A stretch of DNA of 6,132 nt from an uncultured Butyricicoccus sp. (GCA_900547195.1 URFQ01000110.1:1-6132), one strand, 5' to 3'. Shown: positions 1 to 5,572, numbered from the stretch's first letter. Made by a program: numbers and translations. The notes: a model not told the origin generated them from the sequence alone.

Positions 1-70
1 CAACATCTTTTTTCATCCGCTGTCAAGTTTTTTCTGTCCGCGCCGCCGCCCCTCGCGAAGCAGCTTGATT

Positions 71-99
71 AGTATACGACACTTCCATCCCCTTGTCAA
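71..99 (-). promoter_or_regulatory. Strong SigA-type promoter facing out of the left edge
   Basis: On the minus strand a perfect -35 TTGACA (94-99) is followed after 17 bp by TATACT (71-76). Transcription would start near 64 and run leftward off the window, so the gene it serves is not visible. A second TTGACA lies further on at 21-26; its -10 would fall at or beyond the window edge, so tandem promoters are possible. Confidence 0.7.
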
Positions 100-159
100 C
101 TCTTTTTTCACCAATCTTCAAAATATTTTTTGGGCTCTTTCTTTCTTCCCGGCTAAGCA

Positions 160-188
160 TTGCACATTTCCCCACAAAATGCTATACT
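160..188 (+). promoter_or_regulatory. SigA-type promoter, plus strand
   Basis: A -35 TTGCAC (160-165), a 17-bp spacer and a -10 TATACT (183-188) form a near-consensus housekeeping promoter. The predicted start is about 195, directly before the left arm of the inverted repeat at 197-210. The transcript could be a structured RNA ending near 473, or a leader of about 360 nt for the zinc-ribbon gene at 554. Confidence 0.55.
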
Positions 189-201
189 GTATGCAAGGAA
201 A

Positions 202-294
202 ACAAAAAATGCGGCAGCCGCAGAGTGCTACCAACACCCTACGGCCTGCGCAGGTGATACCCCACCATACACAGCGGCATATCGCCGCACCGCT
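202..294 (-). ncRNA. Candidate small RNA of about 90 nt, family not recognised
   Basis: A consensus minus-strand promoter (301-329) predicts a start near 294, and a hairpin plus U-tract (222-204) predicts an end near 202. Between them are compact GC-rich helices: GCGGC/GCCGC (274-288), GGTG/CACC (253-266), and AGGGTG/CACTCT with a 7-nt loop at about 223-240. No start codon with a ribosome site or plausible short peptide was seen. It lacks the GGAAGG-type conserved loop of SRP RNA, the T-arm of a tRNA and the size of 6S RNA. I infer an sRNA from the signals alone. Its promoter faces away from the zinc-ribbon gene. Confidence 0.4.
204..222 (-). terminator. Intrinsic terminator of the minus-strand small RNA
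   Basis: Read on the minus strand, TGCGG-CTG-CCGCA (222-210) is followed at once by TTTTTTGTTTT. The stem is short (5 bp) but GC-rich, and the U-tract is strong. Confidence 0.5.
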
Positions 295-300
295 CTCTTC

Positions 301-329
301 ATTATACGGGATATTTGGGAAAAGCACAA
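301..329 (-). promoter_or_regulatory. SigA-type promoter for the minus-strand small RNA
   Basis: On the minus strand, TTGTGC (329-324), a 17-bp spacer and a perfect TATAAT (306-301) are present. The predicted start is near 294 and there is no open reading frame with a ribosome site downstream, only a hairpin-rich stretch and a terminator. Confidence 0.55.
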
Positions 330-374
330 GATTCTGTCCAATCGATATGCGTTTTCCTAAAATATACTTACAGC

Positions 375-470
375 GTGGAGGGCTGTGTTTGTTATGCGCA
401 TTTTCACATACTCTTGTGTGATGATCCGTGTATGGACGGTTGCAAGACCGCGCCTGCATGGATTTTTTGT
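375..470 (+). ncRNA. Candidate plus-strand small RNA or 3' part of a longer structured RNA
   Basis: The 3' end is supported by a strong terminator (425-473). The 5' end is uncertain. A TATACT at 363-368 would give a start near 375, but I see no good -35 at 16-18 bp, so either an activator is needed or the RNA begins at about 195 from the promoter at 160-188. The stretch contains a TCACA/TGTGA hairpin (404-421) and the nested terminator stem. No peptide with a ribosome site was seen. Read as a pair with the minus-strand RNA at 202-294, both are about 95 nt and both end in the same TTTTTTGTTTT tail. Confidence 0.3.
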
Positions 471-473
471 TTT
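425..473 (+). terminator. Strong intrinsic terminator, plus strand
   Basis: TCCGTGTA (425-432) pairs with TGCATGGA (455-462) over 8 bp with two G-U pairs. It encloses a second helix, CGGT/ACCG (437-440/447-450) with loop TGCAAG, plus two further G-C pairs. TTTTTTGTTTT follows at 463-473. It lies 80 bp before the zinc-ribbon gene, so that gene needs read-through or its own promoter. Confidence 0.55.
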
Positions 474-487
474 CCGGAGGTGTGGCC

Positions 488-513
488 GCCGGGACGGCGC
501 TTGTCGTCCCGGC
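488..513 (+). other. GC-rich hairpin upstream of the zinc-ribbon gene
   Basis: GCCGGGACG (488-496) and CGTCCCGGC (505-513) form a perfect 9-bp stem with an 8-nt loop. Only three T residues follow, so it is a poor terminator. It sits about 30 nt before the ribosome site at 542-548 and could stabilise the 5' end of the mRNA or act in attenuation. I could not find a convincing promoter between it and the gene. Confidence 0.45.
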
Positions 514-553
514 TTTCCCGCCTTTGGAAAATATTTTACACAAGGAGGCCACC

Positions 554-1093
554 ATGGCAAAAGAAAACATGACTACCTGTGCTGCTTGTGGTCAAGCTAT
601 CGCAAAAAGCAGCAAAACCTGTCCTCATTGCGGCGCAAAAAACAAAAAGCCCTGGTTTAAAAAATGGTGGGTATGGCTGTTGGCCGTTCTGATCGTCGCG
701 GCGATCGGCAGCGCGTCGTCCGGTTCGTCCCCCAAGCAGCCCGCGGTTTCCGGGGCAATATCGAGCCCGGCTCCCACAGGCGCCGGGGAAGCGGCCGGTT
801 CCAATGCAAATGCACAGATGCCTGATCTGGAGTTGGTGGATAACGCAGTCGGCGAGGAGCGCGACAGTTTTTCGCTTTACCTGACCGGCACGGTGCGCAA
901 CAACCGCGATAAGGACTATTCCTATGCGCAAATCACCTTCAACCTTTACGACGCGGAAGGCAACCAGATCGGTACAGCGGTCGACAACATCAATAACTTC
1001 CAAGCCGGCGGCACCTGGAAATTCAAAGCCATGGCTCTGGAATCGGTCGACGCCATTGCATCATATGAACTGGCTGAAATCACCGGATTCTAA
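554..1093 (+). CDS. Zinc-ribbon, single-pass membrane protein with C-terminal FxLYD domain
   Basis: This 179-aa protein starts at the ATG preceded by AAGGAGG (542-548); an in-frame extension upstream to 428 lacks such a site and crosses the leader hairpin. Residues 9-26 form a zinc ribbon with two CxxC pairs (C9/C12, C23/C26). A basic, Trp-rich stretch leads into one membrane helix at about 38-52. A low-complexity Ser/Gly/Pro/Ala linker follows (about 53-90), then a beta-rich domain carrying the FNLYD signature at 129-133, typical of the FxLYD family. The expected topology is an N-terminal zinc ribbon inside the cell and the FxLYD domain outside. The family is widespread in Firmicutes, and its molecular role is not established. 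The gene appears monocistronic, with hairpins directly after its stop codon. Confidence 0.85.
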   Translation: MAKENMTTCAACGQAIAKSSKTCPHCGAKNKKPWFKKWWVWLLAVLIVAAIGSASSGSSPKQPAVSGAISSPAPTGAGEAAGSNANAQMPDLELVDNAVGEERDSFSLYLTGTVRNNRDKDYSYAQITFNLYDAEGNQIGTAVDNINNFQAGGTWKFKAMALESVDAIASYELAEITGF

Positions 1094-1102
1094 AAAACGA
1101 AA

Positions 1103-1128
1103 AAACGGAAGGCTTTGGCCTTCCGTTT
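1103..1128. terminator. Bidirectional terminator after the FxLYD gene
   Basis: A perfect 11-bp stem, AAACGGAAGGC (1103-1113) with GCCTTCCGTTT (1118-1128) and loop TTTG, starts 9 bp after the stop codon. Read on the minus strand it is followed by TTTTTTCGTTTTTT, an excellent U-tract; on the plus strand the tail is weaker (TTTAGCTTG). It therefore also stops leftward transcripts coming from yqeC. Confidence 0.7.
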
Positions 1129-1172
1129 AGCTTGTCGAAAAAGCTCCCCACGCCACAGCGCGTATAAAATTC

Positions 1173-1207
1173 TCAAAAAAGTCAGGACATGTGCCTGACT
1201 TTTTTGA
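1173..1207. terminator. Perfect 14-bp hairpin, bidirectional terminator
   Basis: TCAAAAAAGTCAGG (1173-1186) and CCTGACTTTTTTGA (1194-1207) are exact complements around a 7-nt loop. GC pairs next to the loop and an A/T base give a functional terminator shape in both directions. Confidence 0.65.
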
Positions 1208-1213
1208 CAACAA

Positions 1214-1271
1214 GAGTTTTGAAATGGCTCATTTATGCGCCTTTTCAAAACTCCCTCGCCCAGAGCCATTT
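1214..1271. repeat. Two overlapping, mutually exclusive inverted repeats
   Basis: GAGTTTTGAAA (1214-1224) pairs with TTTCAAAACTC (1243-1253), 11 bp. AAATGGCTC (1222-1230) pairs with GAGCCATTT (1263-1271), 9 bp. The left arms share AAA at 1222-1224, so both helices cannot form fully at once. The arrangement resembles a switch, but no downstream gene in either direction makes that role obvious. Confidence 0.5.
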
Positions 1272-1288
1272 ATGGCGGCGGGCGTACT

Positions 1289-1314
1289 TGTCGAAAAACT
1301 GTAGTTTTTCGACA
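1289..1314. repeat. Perfect 12-bp palindrome containing TGTCGAAAAA
   Basis: TGTCGAAAAACT (1289-1300) and AGTTTTTCGACA (1303-1314) are exact complements with a 2-nt centre. The sequence CTTGTCGAAAAA at 1287-1298 also occurs directly repeated at 1131-1142, so the copy at 1133-1142 could instead pair with 1305-1314 and enclose the whole hairpin cluster. Confidence 0.55.
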
Positions 1315-1320
1315 GTCTGA

Positions 1321-1347
1321 ACCGCGTACCAGGGGGTACGCGGTTTT
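1321..1347 (+). terminator. Hairpin abutting the yqeC stop codon
   Basis: ACCGCGTACC (1321-1330) and GGTACGCGGT (1335-1344) form a 10-bp GC-rich stem with loop AGGG. TTTT follows on the plus strand just before yqeC ends, so it would block plus-strand read-through into antisense of yqeC. On the minus strand it lacks a U-tract. Confidence 0.5.
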
Positions 1348-1348
1348 C

Positions 1349-2056
1349 TCATGGCCAAAACGGGCTGCGCAGGCAGCCGGTTTTTACGAAATAGCCCTCG
1401 TCACGAAGCGCGCGCTGGATGGGCAGGGCCTCTTCGAAGCGGTTTGGCGTGTCCGCCTGATTGATTAAAATCCGCAGGCGGTGCGCCGGTGCGCCGCTTG
1501 CCCGGATGCCGTCGTGGATGGTTTCCAGCAAATCGTCCGCGTCAAAGGCGCGCGTGGGGTCGGCCGCCATGCGTGGGGAGAGCGCATACCGGTGGCACAC
1601 CTCTGCAACCGGCCGCCCAAGGGCACGAAGACCGGCAAGGAGCAGGATCTTGCCGGTGCCTGGATGGATGACCGGCTCGCCTGCACGGTGCAGCTTTGCG
1701 GGCAGCTTGCCCGCACCGTCGGCTTCATAGAGCGGGTGCAGCCCGGCCTGCTGCGCGGAGACAAACAGAGCCGGGGGCAGCCCGGTGCATTTCCCGTCTT
1801 CGCAGGCATACCCCGCGCATACGCTTTTGCCGCCGCCGCAGGCAGCGAGCAGCGCCTCGGCGGTCTCTGGGGAAAGGAACGTGTCGCATGCGTCTGGGGC
1901 GGGAATTTGAATATGGGTCGAGGTTGTGACCAAGACGCGGACATTTTGGCCGCGCCGCTCCTCGGCCAGCCGCCATAGGGCTGTGGTCTTCCCGCCCGCG
2001 CCGATGACAGCAACCGTGTCTGTCAGAGTCAGATGCAGTTTTTCGTGCAGTTTCAT
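1349..2056 (-). CDS. yqeC: Selenium cofactor biosynthesis / Se-dependent hydroxylase accessory protein YqeC
   Basis: The start is the ATG at 2056 (MKLHEK...), with GGAGGT just upstream; a longer frame to 2119 overlaps the preceding terminator and has no such site. The product is 235 aa, within the usual YqeC size. Residues 17-25 (VIGAGGKTT) form a P-loop-like nucleotide-binding motif, and the LVTTSTHI stretch, the YEADGAGKLP segment with an EPVIHPGTG continuation, and LINQADT are all typical of YqeC. The family is linked by gene context to selenium-dependent molybdenum hydroxylases of the xanthine dehydrogenase type, where a labile selenium ligand is added to the molybdenum cofactor. The exact reaction is not settled. 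It is last in the minus-strand block, 59 bp after the HD gene. None of its expected partners (molybdenum hydroxylase, yqeB, selD) is in the window. Confidence 0.85.
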   Translation of the reverse strand: MKLHEKLHLTLTDTVAVIGAGGKTTALWRLAEERRGQNVRVLVTTSTHIQIPAPDACDTFLSPETAEALLAACGGGKSVCAGYACEDGKCTGLPPALFVSAQQAGLHPLYEADGAGKLPAKLHRAGEPVIHPGTGKILLLAGLRALGRPVAEVCHRYALSPRMAADPTRAFDADDLLETIHDGIRASGAPAHRLRILINQADTPNRFEEALPIQRALRDEGYFVKTGCLRSPFWP

Positions 2057-2079
2057 TGTACCTCCAATTTTTACAGAGC

Positions 2080-2107
2080 AAAAGGCGGCCTCAAGCGCGA
2101 GACCGCC
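2080..2107 (-). terminator. Moderate terminator or attenuator between the HD gene and yqeC
   Basis: On the minus strand GGCGGTCTC (2107-2099) pairs with GAGGCCGCC (2092-2084) over 9 bp with one G-U, loop GCGCTT, followed by only four T residues (2083-2080). It ends the HD transcript at least in part. I see no separate promoter for yqeC in the short remaining gap, so read-through is likely. Confidence 0.5.
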
Positions 2108-2115
2108 CAGAAAGA

Positions 2116-2643
2116 TCACTGCATGACCGGAAAAACCTTCCGGAAAAAATGTGCCGCGTAATAACCCACTGCCTGAGTGACTTCACGGGAAGCCACAATT
2201 TTGTCCGCGAGCGTAATGATCCATGCCTCGCTGGAGCGGGGCAGGGAAAAGGCGAGCGGGAACATATGGCTTGCGATGGCGGCACGCTGGCGCTCGGTCA
2301 GGCCGAAACGCTCCTGCGCCCGTGCGGCGGCGATGTCGCCGTGGATGAACGCATGCATGTGGCGCAGCCGCTGCCAGCCCGAAAACTGGCGGAGATAGCC
2401 CTTGAACCAGTCGCTGTGCCAATCGTAGCCAAAGAAATCGTGAAGCAGCGCCGCCCGCGTCACCGACCGGATGCCCTCCTCGCTCAGCCCAAAGCGTTGT
2501 GCCAGAGAAAAAGCGACGCACGCGGTTGCGACCGAATGGTCGTAAACCGAGTTTTCGCCTCCGTGGTGCAGGAAGGAACGGGTCTCCTGAAACAGGGGGT
2601 CGGCAAGGATGTCGCAGGTGATCTGCTCAAATTCGCTGTCCAT
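2116..2643 (-). CDS. HD-domain metal-dependent phosphohydrolase
   Basis: A 175-aa protein is predicted from the ATG at 2643. A GTG three codons upstream (2652) is possible, but it overlaps the ribosome site AGAAGGTG, so the ATG is preferred. The metal-binding set of the HD superfamily is visible: His36 (YDHS), His68-Asp69 (LLHDF), a further histidine around 97-101 and Asp147 (LADKI). HD proteins of this kind hydrolyse phosphate esters, often of nucleotides; the substrate cannot be told from sequence. No signal peptide or membrane helix is seen, so it should be cytosolic. It has its own consensus promoter 34 bp upstream and precedes yqeC. Confidence 0.8.
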   Translation of the reverse strand: MDSEFEQITCDILADPLFQETRSFLHHGGENSVYDHSVATACVAFSLAQRFGLSEEGIRSVTRAALLHDFFGYDWHSDWFKGYLRQFSGWQRLRHMHAFIHGDIAAARAQERFGLTERQRAAIASHMFPLAFSLPRSSEAWIITLADKIVASREVTQAVGYYAAHFFRKVFPVMQ

Positions 2644-2676
2644 TGGAATCACCTTCTAACCTCTTGGTTTGACTTT

Positions 2677-2705
2677 ATTGTATGCCTTTTCACACCCAAA
2701 TACAA
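2677..2705 (-). promoter_or_regulatory. SigA-type promoter for the HD gene (and probably yqeC)
   Basis: On the minus strand TTGTAT (2705-2700), a 17-bp spacer and TACAAT (2682-2677) lie in the 81-bp gap between the exporter stop codon and the HD start. The predicted start near 2670 gives a short leader with the ribosome site AGAAGGTG. Confidence 0.65.
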
Positions 2706-2724
2706 GCCCCACATCTGTGAATTT

Positions 2725-4071
2725 TTAGTGAATGGATTGTGACAGGCTGCGGCGCGCGGCGCGCCGCCAAAGAAGCAGCGCCGCGGGCAGCGTGACAAGC
2801 TCGGCAAACGGAAAGGCAAACCACAGGGCGTCTGCGCAGTACCGGCCGAGAAGATAGGCCGCGGGCAGCAGCACAACAAGCTGACGCAGCGCCGCGATCC
2901 ACAGTGCATCCCCGCTGCGCCCAAGCCCCTGCAAAGCCCCGGCAAAGGCCAGCGCCGCCCCGGCGGGCAGGAAGGATGGAGCAAGGATACGAATGGCCGC
3001 CGCGCCTCCGGCAAAGGCCAGCGCTTCTTTGCCGAACATGCCCAAAAGCGTTTTCGGGAACGCGAAAAACAGCGCCGCGCCCGCGCCCATGATGGCAAGC
3101 GCAAACCAGAGCGCCCAGCGCGTCAGCCGCCGGATGCGCGCGGGCTTTTCCGCGCCGAGGTTGTAGCCGATGATGGGCACCATGGTGTTGGTCAGGCCGT
3201 AGAGCGGCATATAGAAAAAATTTTGCAGCTTGTAGTATACGCCGAAGAAGCCGACCGCCGATGCGTCGAGCGGCATCAAAATCGCGTTCATGCCCGCGGT
3301 CATGGCGGTAGAAAGCGCCTGCGTCAGCGCTGCGGGCAGGCCGACCCGGCAGATTTCGGCCGTGATTTGGGCGCTTGGCCGGAAGCCGCGCACGGACAGA
3401 TGGACGTCCGGATTCAGCCGCGCATTCATCGCCATGCCGATCGCCATAGCTGTACACTGGCCGATGACGGTGGCTGCGGCCGCGCCCGCCACGCCGAACG
3501 CCGGACAGCCGGGCAGCCCGAAAATCAGGATGGGGTCGAGCGCCACATTGATCAGCGCGCCGATACACTGGATGACCATATGATAGACGGTTTTTCCGGT
3601 GGCCTGCATGAGCCGCTCGGCGGTGAACAGAAGGAACACCCCGCCCGAGAACAGGGTGCAAATGCGCAGGTACCCCGTACCCATGGATAAAATGCCCGGG
3701 CTGGACGTGAACAGCGCAAGGAAGGGGCGGCCGGCGGCCCAGCCGAGCGCGGCGAACGCCGCCCAGCACACGAGCGAAAGGAATACGCCGTGCGTCGCGA
3801 CCGCGTCCGCGCGCGCCTGCTGCCCGGCGCCAAGCGCGCGGCTCAGAAGCACATTCAGCCCCACCCCGATGCCGGTGGCAATGGAGATCATGAGCAGCTG
3901 TATCGGAAAGCACAGCGAAACCGCGTTCAGAGCGTCGTCGCTGATGCGCGCGACAAACATGCTGTCCACAATGTTGTACAGCGCGCTGATGAGCATGGAG
4001 GCCATGACGGGCAGGGACATGGTGAGCAGCAGCCGGCCCTCGGGCAGGGCGCCCATTTTATTTTCAGACAT
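2725..4071 (-). CDS. MATE family efflux transporter
   Basis: This 448-aa, strongly hydrophobic protein has the length and layout of the MATE family, with about 12 membrane helices in two related halves (roughly residues 14-225 and 240-435). Family-like features include the N-terminal LPVMASMLISALYNIVDSMF segment, a GVGLNVLLSRALGAG motif after helix 2, and its second-half counterpart GLTNTMVPIIGYNLGA. MATE proteins export cationic drugs, toxins or metabolites in exchange for Na+ or H+; the substrate cannot be inferred here. GGAGGTG lies just before the ATG. It begins 18 bp after the histidine phosphatase stop codon, so the two are co-transcribed from the promoter at 4776-4804. An alternative-frame ORF of 407 codons over the same bases is a high-GC shadow. 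Confidence 0.9.
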   Translation of the reverse strand: MSENKMGALPEGRLLLTMSLPVMASMLISALYNIVDSMFVARISDDALNAVSLCFPIQLLMISIATGIGVGLNVLLSRALGAGQQARADAVATHGVFLSLVCWAAFAALGWAAGRPFLALFTSSPGILSMGTGYLRICTLFSGGVFLLFTAERLMQATGKTVYHMVIQCIGALINVALDPILIFGLPGCPAFGVAGAAAATVIGQCTAMAIGMAMNARLNPDVHLSVRGFRPSAQITAEICRVGLPAALTQALSTAMTAGMNAILMPLDASAVGFFGVYYKLQNFFYMPLYGLTNTMVPIIGYNLGAEKPARIRRLTRWALWFALAIMGAGAALFFAFPKTLLGMFGKEALAFAGGAAAIRILAPSFLPAGAALAFAGALQGLGRSGDALWIAALRQLVVLLPAAYLLGRYCADALWFAFPFAELVTLPAALLLWRRAARRSLSQSIH

Positions 4072-4089
4072 GCGCGCACCTCCACAGGG

Positions 4090-4743
4090 TCAGGCGTCCT
4101 TTTTGGGGAACAGTTTGGAGTGAAAGCGGGTCTCGGGCGGCAGATGGGATTGATCGTCCACAAACCGCACGCGGAAATGGTCAAAATCGTCATATTCCAC
4201 GCAGGCAACCGCCGCATTGCCGAACAGCATGGGCCGGAGTTCATCGAATGGCCGGTCGAGCGCGCCGAGATAGGTCAGCAGCGCAAAGCCGTGCGACACG
4301 ACGGCAATGGTTTTTCCCGGGTTTGACTCCACGATGCGGCGAATCGCTGCCCCCATGCGGATATGCACTTCATAGGCGGTTTCGCCCCCGGGCGGCGCGA
4401 ACGCGGCGGGGCGGTGCTGGAAAATGTCCATTACGTCCGGATATTCCGCCCGCAGCTCGGAAACAAAGCGCCCCTCCAGCACGCCGCAGTGGATTTCGCA
4501 CAGGCCGCTGTCGGCAATCGGGGTCAGCTCCGGATGGAACTTGCACACGCCCTGCGCGGTTTGCCGGGCGCGGATGAGTGGGCTGGCATAGACGGCGTTT
4601 AGCGGCACGTCCCGGAAACGCTCCCCGAGATGTCCGGCCTGCGCCTGCCCAAAATCGTCGAGCGGGACGTCGGTCGCCCCCTGGAACCGCTCGGTACGGT
4701 TAAACTCCGTGGCGCCATGGCGGACAAAATAAACGGTTGTCAT
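4090..4743 (-). CDS. Histidine phosphatase (phosphoglycerate mutase-like) family protein
   Basis: A 217-aa cytosolic protein with the complete branch-1 histidine phosphatase fold signature: the catalytic RHG at 8-10 (His9 is the phosphorylated residue), the SPLIRARQTA segment with Arg58, the acidic Glu83 in LCEIHCG, GGET at 119-122, and the second catalytic His151 in VVSHG. Members remove phosphate from small metabolites or, rarely, act as phosphoglycerate mutases; the substrate here is unknown. The usual EIxxGxWEG is EIHCGVLEG, a small deviation. The start is supported by CGGAGG 8-9 nt before the ATG. It is the first gene after a consensus promoter and is followed at 18 bp by the MATE exporter. 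Confidence 0.88.
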   Translation of the reverse strand: MTTVYFVRHGATEFNRTERFQGATDVPLDDFGQAQAGHLGERFRDVPLNAVYASPLIRARQTAQGVCKFHPELTPIADSGLCEIHCGVLEGRFVSELRAEYPDVMDIFQHRPAAFAPPGGETAYEVHIRMGAAIRRIVESNPGKTIAVVSHGFALLTYLGALDRPFDELRPMLFGNAAVACVEYDDFDHFRVRFVDDQSHLPPETRFHSKLFPKKDA

Positions 4744-4775
4744 AAATCGGGCCTCCGAAAAAGATCATTGAGACC

Positions 4776-4804
4776 ATGATACGGGATTTCCGGGCATCCG
4801 TCAA
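4776..4804 (-). promoter_or_regulatory. SigA-type promoter of the phosphatase-exporter operon
   Basis: On the minus strand TTGACG (4804-4799), a 17-bp spacer and TATCAT (4781-4776) form a near-consensus promoter with a start near 4769, about 26 nt before the phosphatase ATG. It lies directly downstream of the sigE terminator, which separates the two units cleanly. Confidence 0.7.
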
Positions 4805-4820
4805 ATGTTTCTTCGAGAGC

Positions 4821-4845
4821 AAAAAAGCCGGCGCGACGCGCCGGC
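4821..4845 (-). terminator. Strong intrinsic terminator after sigE
   Basis: On the minus strand GCCGGCGC and GCGCCGGC (4845-4838/4834-4827) form an all-GC stem with a 3-nt loop, followed by TTTTTT (4826-4821). It begins 7 bp after the sigE stop codon, so no sigG-like gene is co-transcribed. Confidence 0.85.
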
Positions 4846-4852
4846 AAAACAT

Positions 4853-5557
4853 TCACACCCATTTGAGGATATCTTTTTTCATGCGCGCAATAATGCGCTT
4901 TTCCAGACGGGAGATGTACGACTGCGAAATGCCGAGCTGGTCGGCCACTTCCTTTTGAGTCAGGCTGTCTTTCCCGCCCAACCCAAACCTCATGGCGATG
5001 ATCTGCATTTCGCGGGCCGGCAGGCGGGTGAGGGCGCGGCGCAGCAGCTCGCGGTCCACGTCGTCCTCAATGGGGCGCATAACGCTGTCCGGCTCGGTGC
5101 CGAGAATATCGGAGAGCAGCAGCTCGTTGCCGTCCCAATCGGAACTGAGAGGCTCGTCGAAGGAAACCTCGGCGCGCTGGCCGGAGATTTTGCGCAGATG
5201 CATGAGGATTTCGTTTTCCACACAGCGCGAAGCATAGGTGGCAAGCTTGACTTTTTTGTCCGGTTTGAAGGTGCCGACCGCCTTGATCAACCCAATCGTG
5301 CCGATCGAAATCAGGTCTTCCGTGCCCACGCTTGTGTTTTCAAACTTGCGCGCAATGTATACCACCAGCCGCAGATTGTGTTCAATCAGCTTGTCGCGCG
5401 CCCAGCTTTCGCCATTTTGCAGGGCGGCAAGCGCGGCGGCTTCCTCTTCCGGTTTCATCGGCGGCGGCAGCACTTCGCTCCCGCCGATGTAGTACACGCC
5501 CGAAGGCTTCCGCAGTCCCAGCCGCTCCAGCAGTTTTACGATCCATGCAATGATCAT
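4853..5557 (-). CDS. sigE: Sporulation sigma factor SigE (pro-sigma-E)
   Basis: The 234-aa product matches the mother-cell early sporulation sigma factor along its whole length. It has a short amphipathic pro-sequence (about 1-22) ending in VYYIGGSEVLPPP, where processing in Bacillus occurs between the two tyrosines. Region 2 (about 59-125) includes NLRLVVYIARKFENT and DLISIGTIGLIKAV, then SFDEPL...DWDGNELLLSDILGT. Region 4 (about 172-230) has a helix-turn-helix at TQKEVADQLGISQSYISRLE. Pro-SigE is membrane-tethered and inactive until SpoIIGA cleaves it. AAAGGGG precedes the ATG at 5557. The gene starts 15 bp after the SpoIIGA-tail ORF, keeping the classic spoIIGA-sigE order, but the upstream ORF is only a chimeric remnant. 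A terminator follows, so sigG is not adjacent. Confidence 0.95.
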   Translation of the reverse strand: MIIAWIVKLLERLGLRKPSGVYYIGGSEVLPPPMKPEEEAAALAALQNGESWARDKLIEHNLRLVVYIARKFENTSVGTEDLISIGTIGLIKAVGTFKPDKKVKLATYASRCVENEILMHLRKISGQRAEVSFDEPLSSDWDGNELLLSDILGTEPDSVMRPIEDDVDRELLRRALTRLPAREMQIIAMRFGLGGKDSLTQKEVADQLGISQSYISRLEKRIIARMKKDILKWV

Positions 5558-5572
5558 CGGTTTTGTCCCCTT

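Larger units (their letters stand above)
197..475. repeat. 14-bp perfect inverted repeat bounding a 279-bp RNA-like element
   Basis: GGAAAACAAAAAAT (197-210) is the exact reverse complement of ATTTTTTGTTTTCC (462-475). The interval has no credible coding sequence but contains several small hairpins (210-222, 253-266, 274-288, 425-462) and promoters in both directions. Each arm is also the T-rich tail of an intrinsic terminator, the left arm for minus-strand transcription and the right arm for plus-strand transcription. No target-site duplication is visible outside the arms (left flank ATGCAA, right flank GGAGGT), which argues against a recently inserted transposon-like element. Confidence 0.6.

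Noticed and set aside
65..421. Plus-strand 118-codon frame before the zinc-ribbon gene
   Set aside because: No ribosome site, runs through two promoters and the minus-strand small RNA, and the product resembles no protein family I know.
195..475. Known RNA families: SRP RNA, 6S, tmRNA, RNase P, tRNA or a common riboswitch
   Set aside because: The conserved motifs I would expect (SRP GGAAGG loop, RNase P GAGGAAAGUCC, tRNA T-arm, riboswitch cores) were not found on either strand by eye.
118..570. Minus-strand 150-codon frame across the RNA-like region
   Set aside because: No ribosome site, low-complexity unnatural composition rich in Cys and Arg, and it crosses promoters and terminators on both strands.
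1535..1978. Plus-strand frames opposite yqeC
   Set aside because: Shadows of the yqeC frame; no ribosome site and unnatural Arg/Gly-rich products.
2690..3913. Long 407-codon minus-strand frame inside the MATE gene
   Set aside because: It is an Arg/Ala-rich alternate-frame shadow of a GC-rich gene; the main frame has a clear MATE product and ribosome site.
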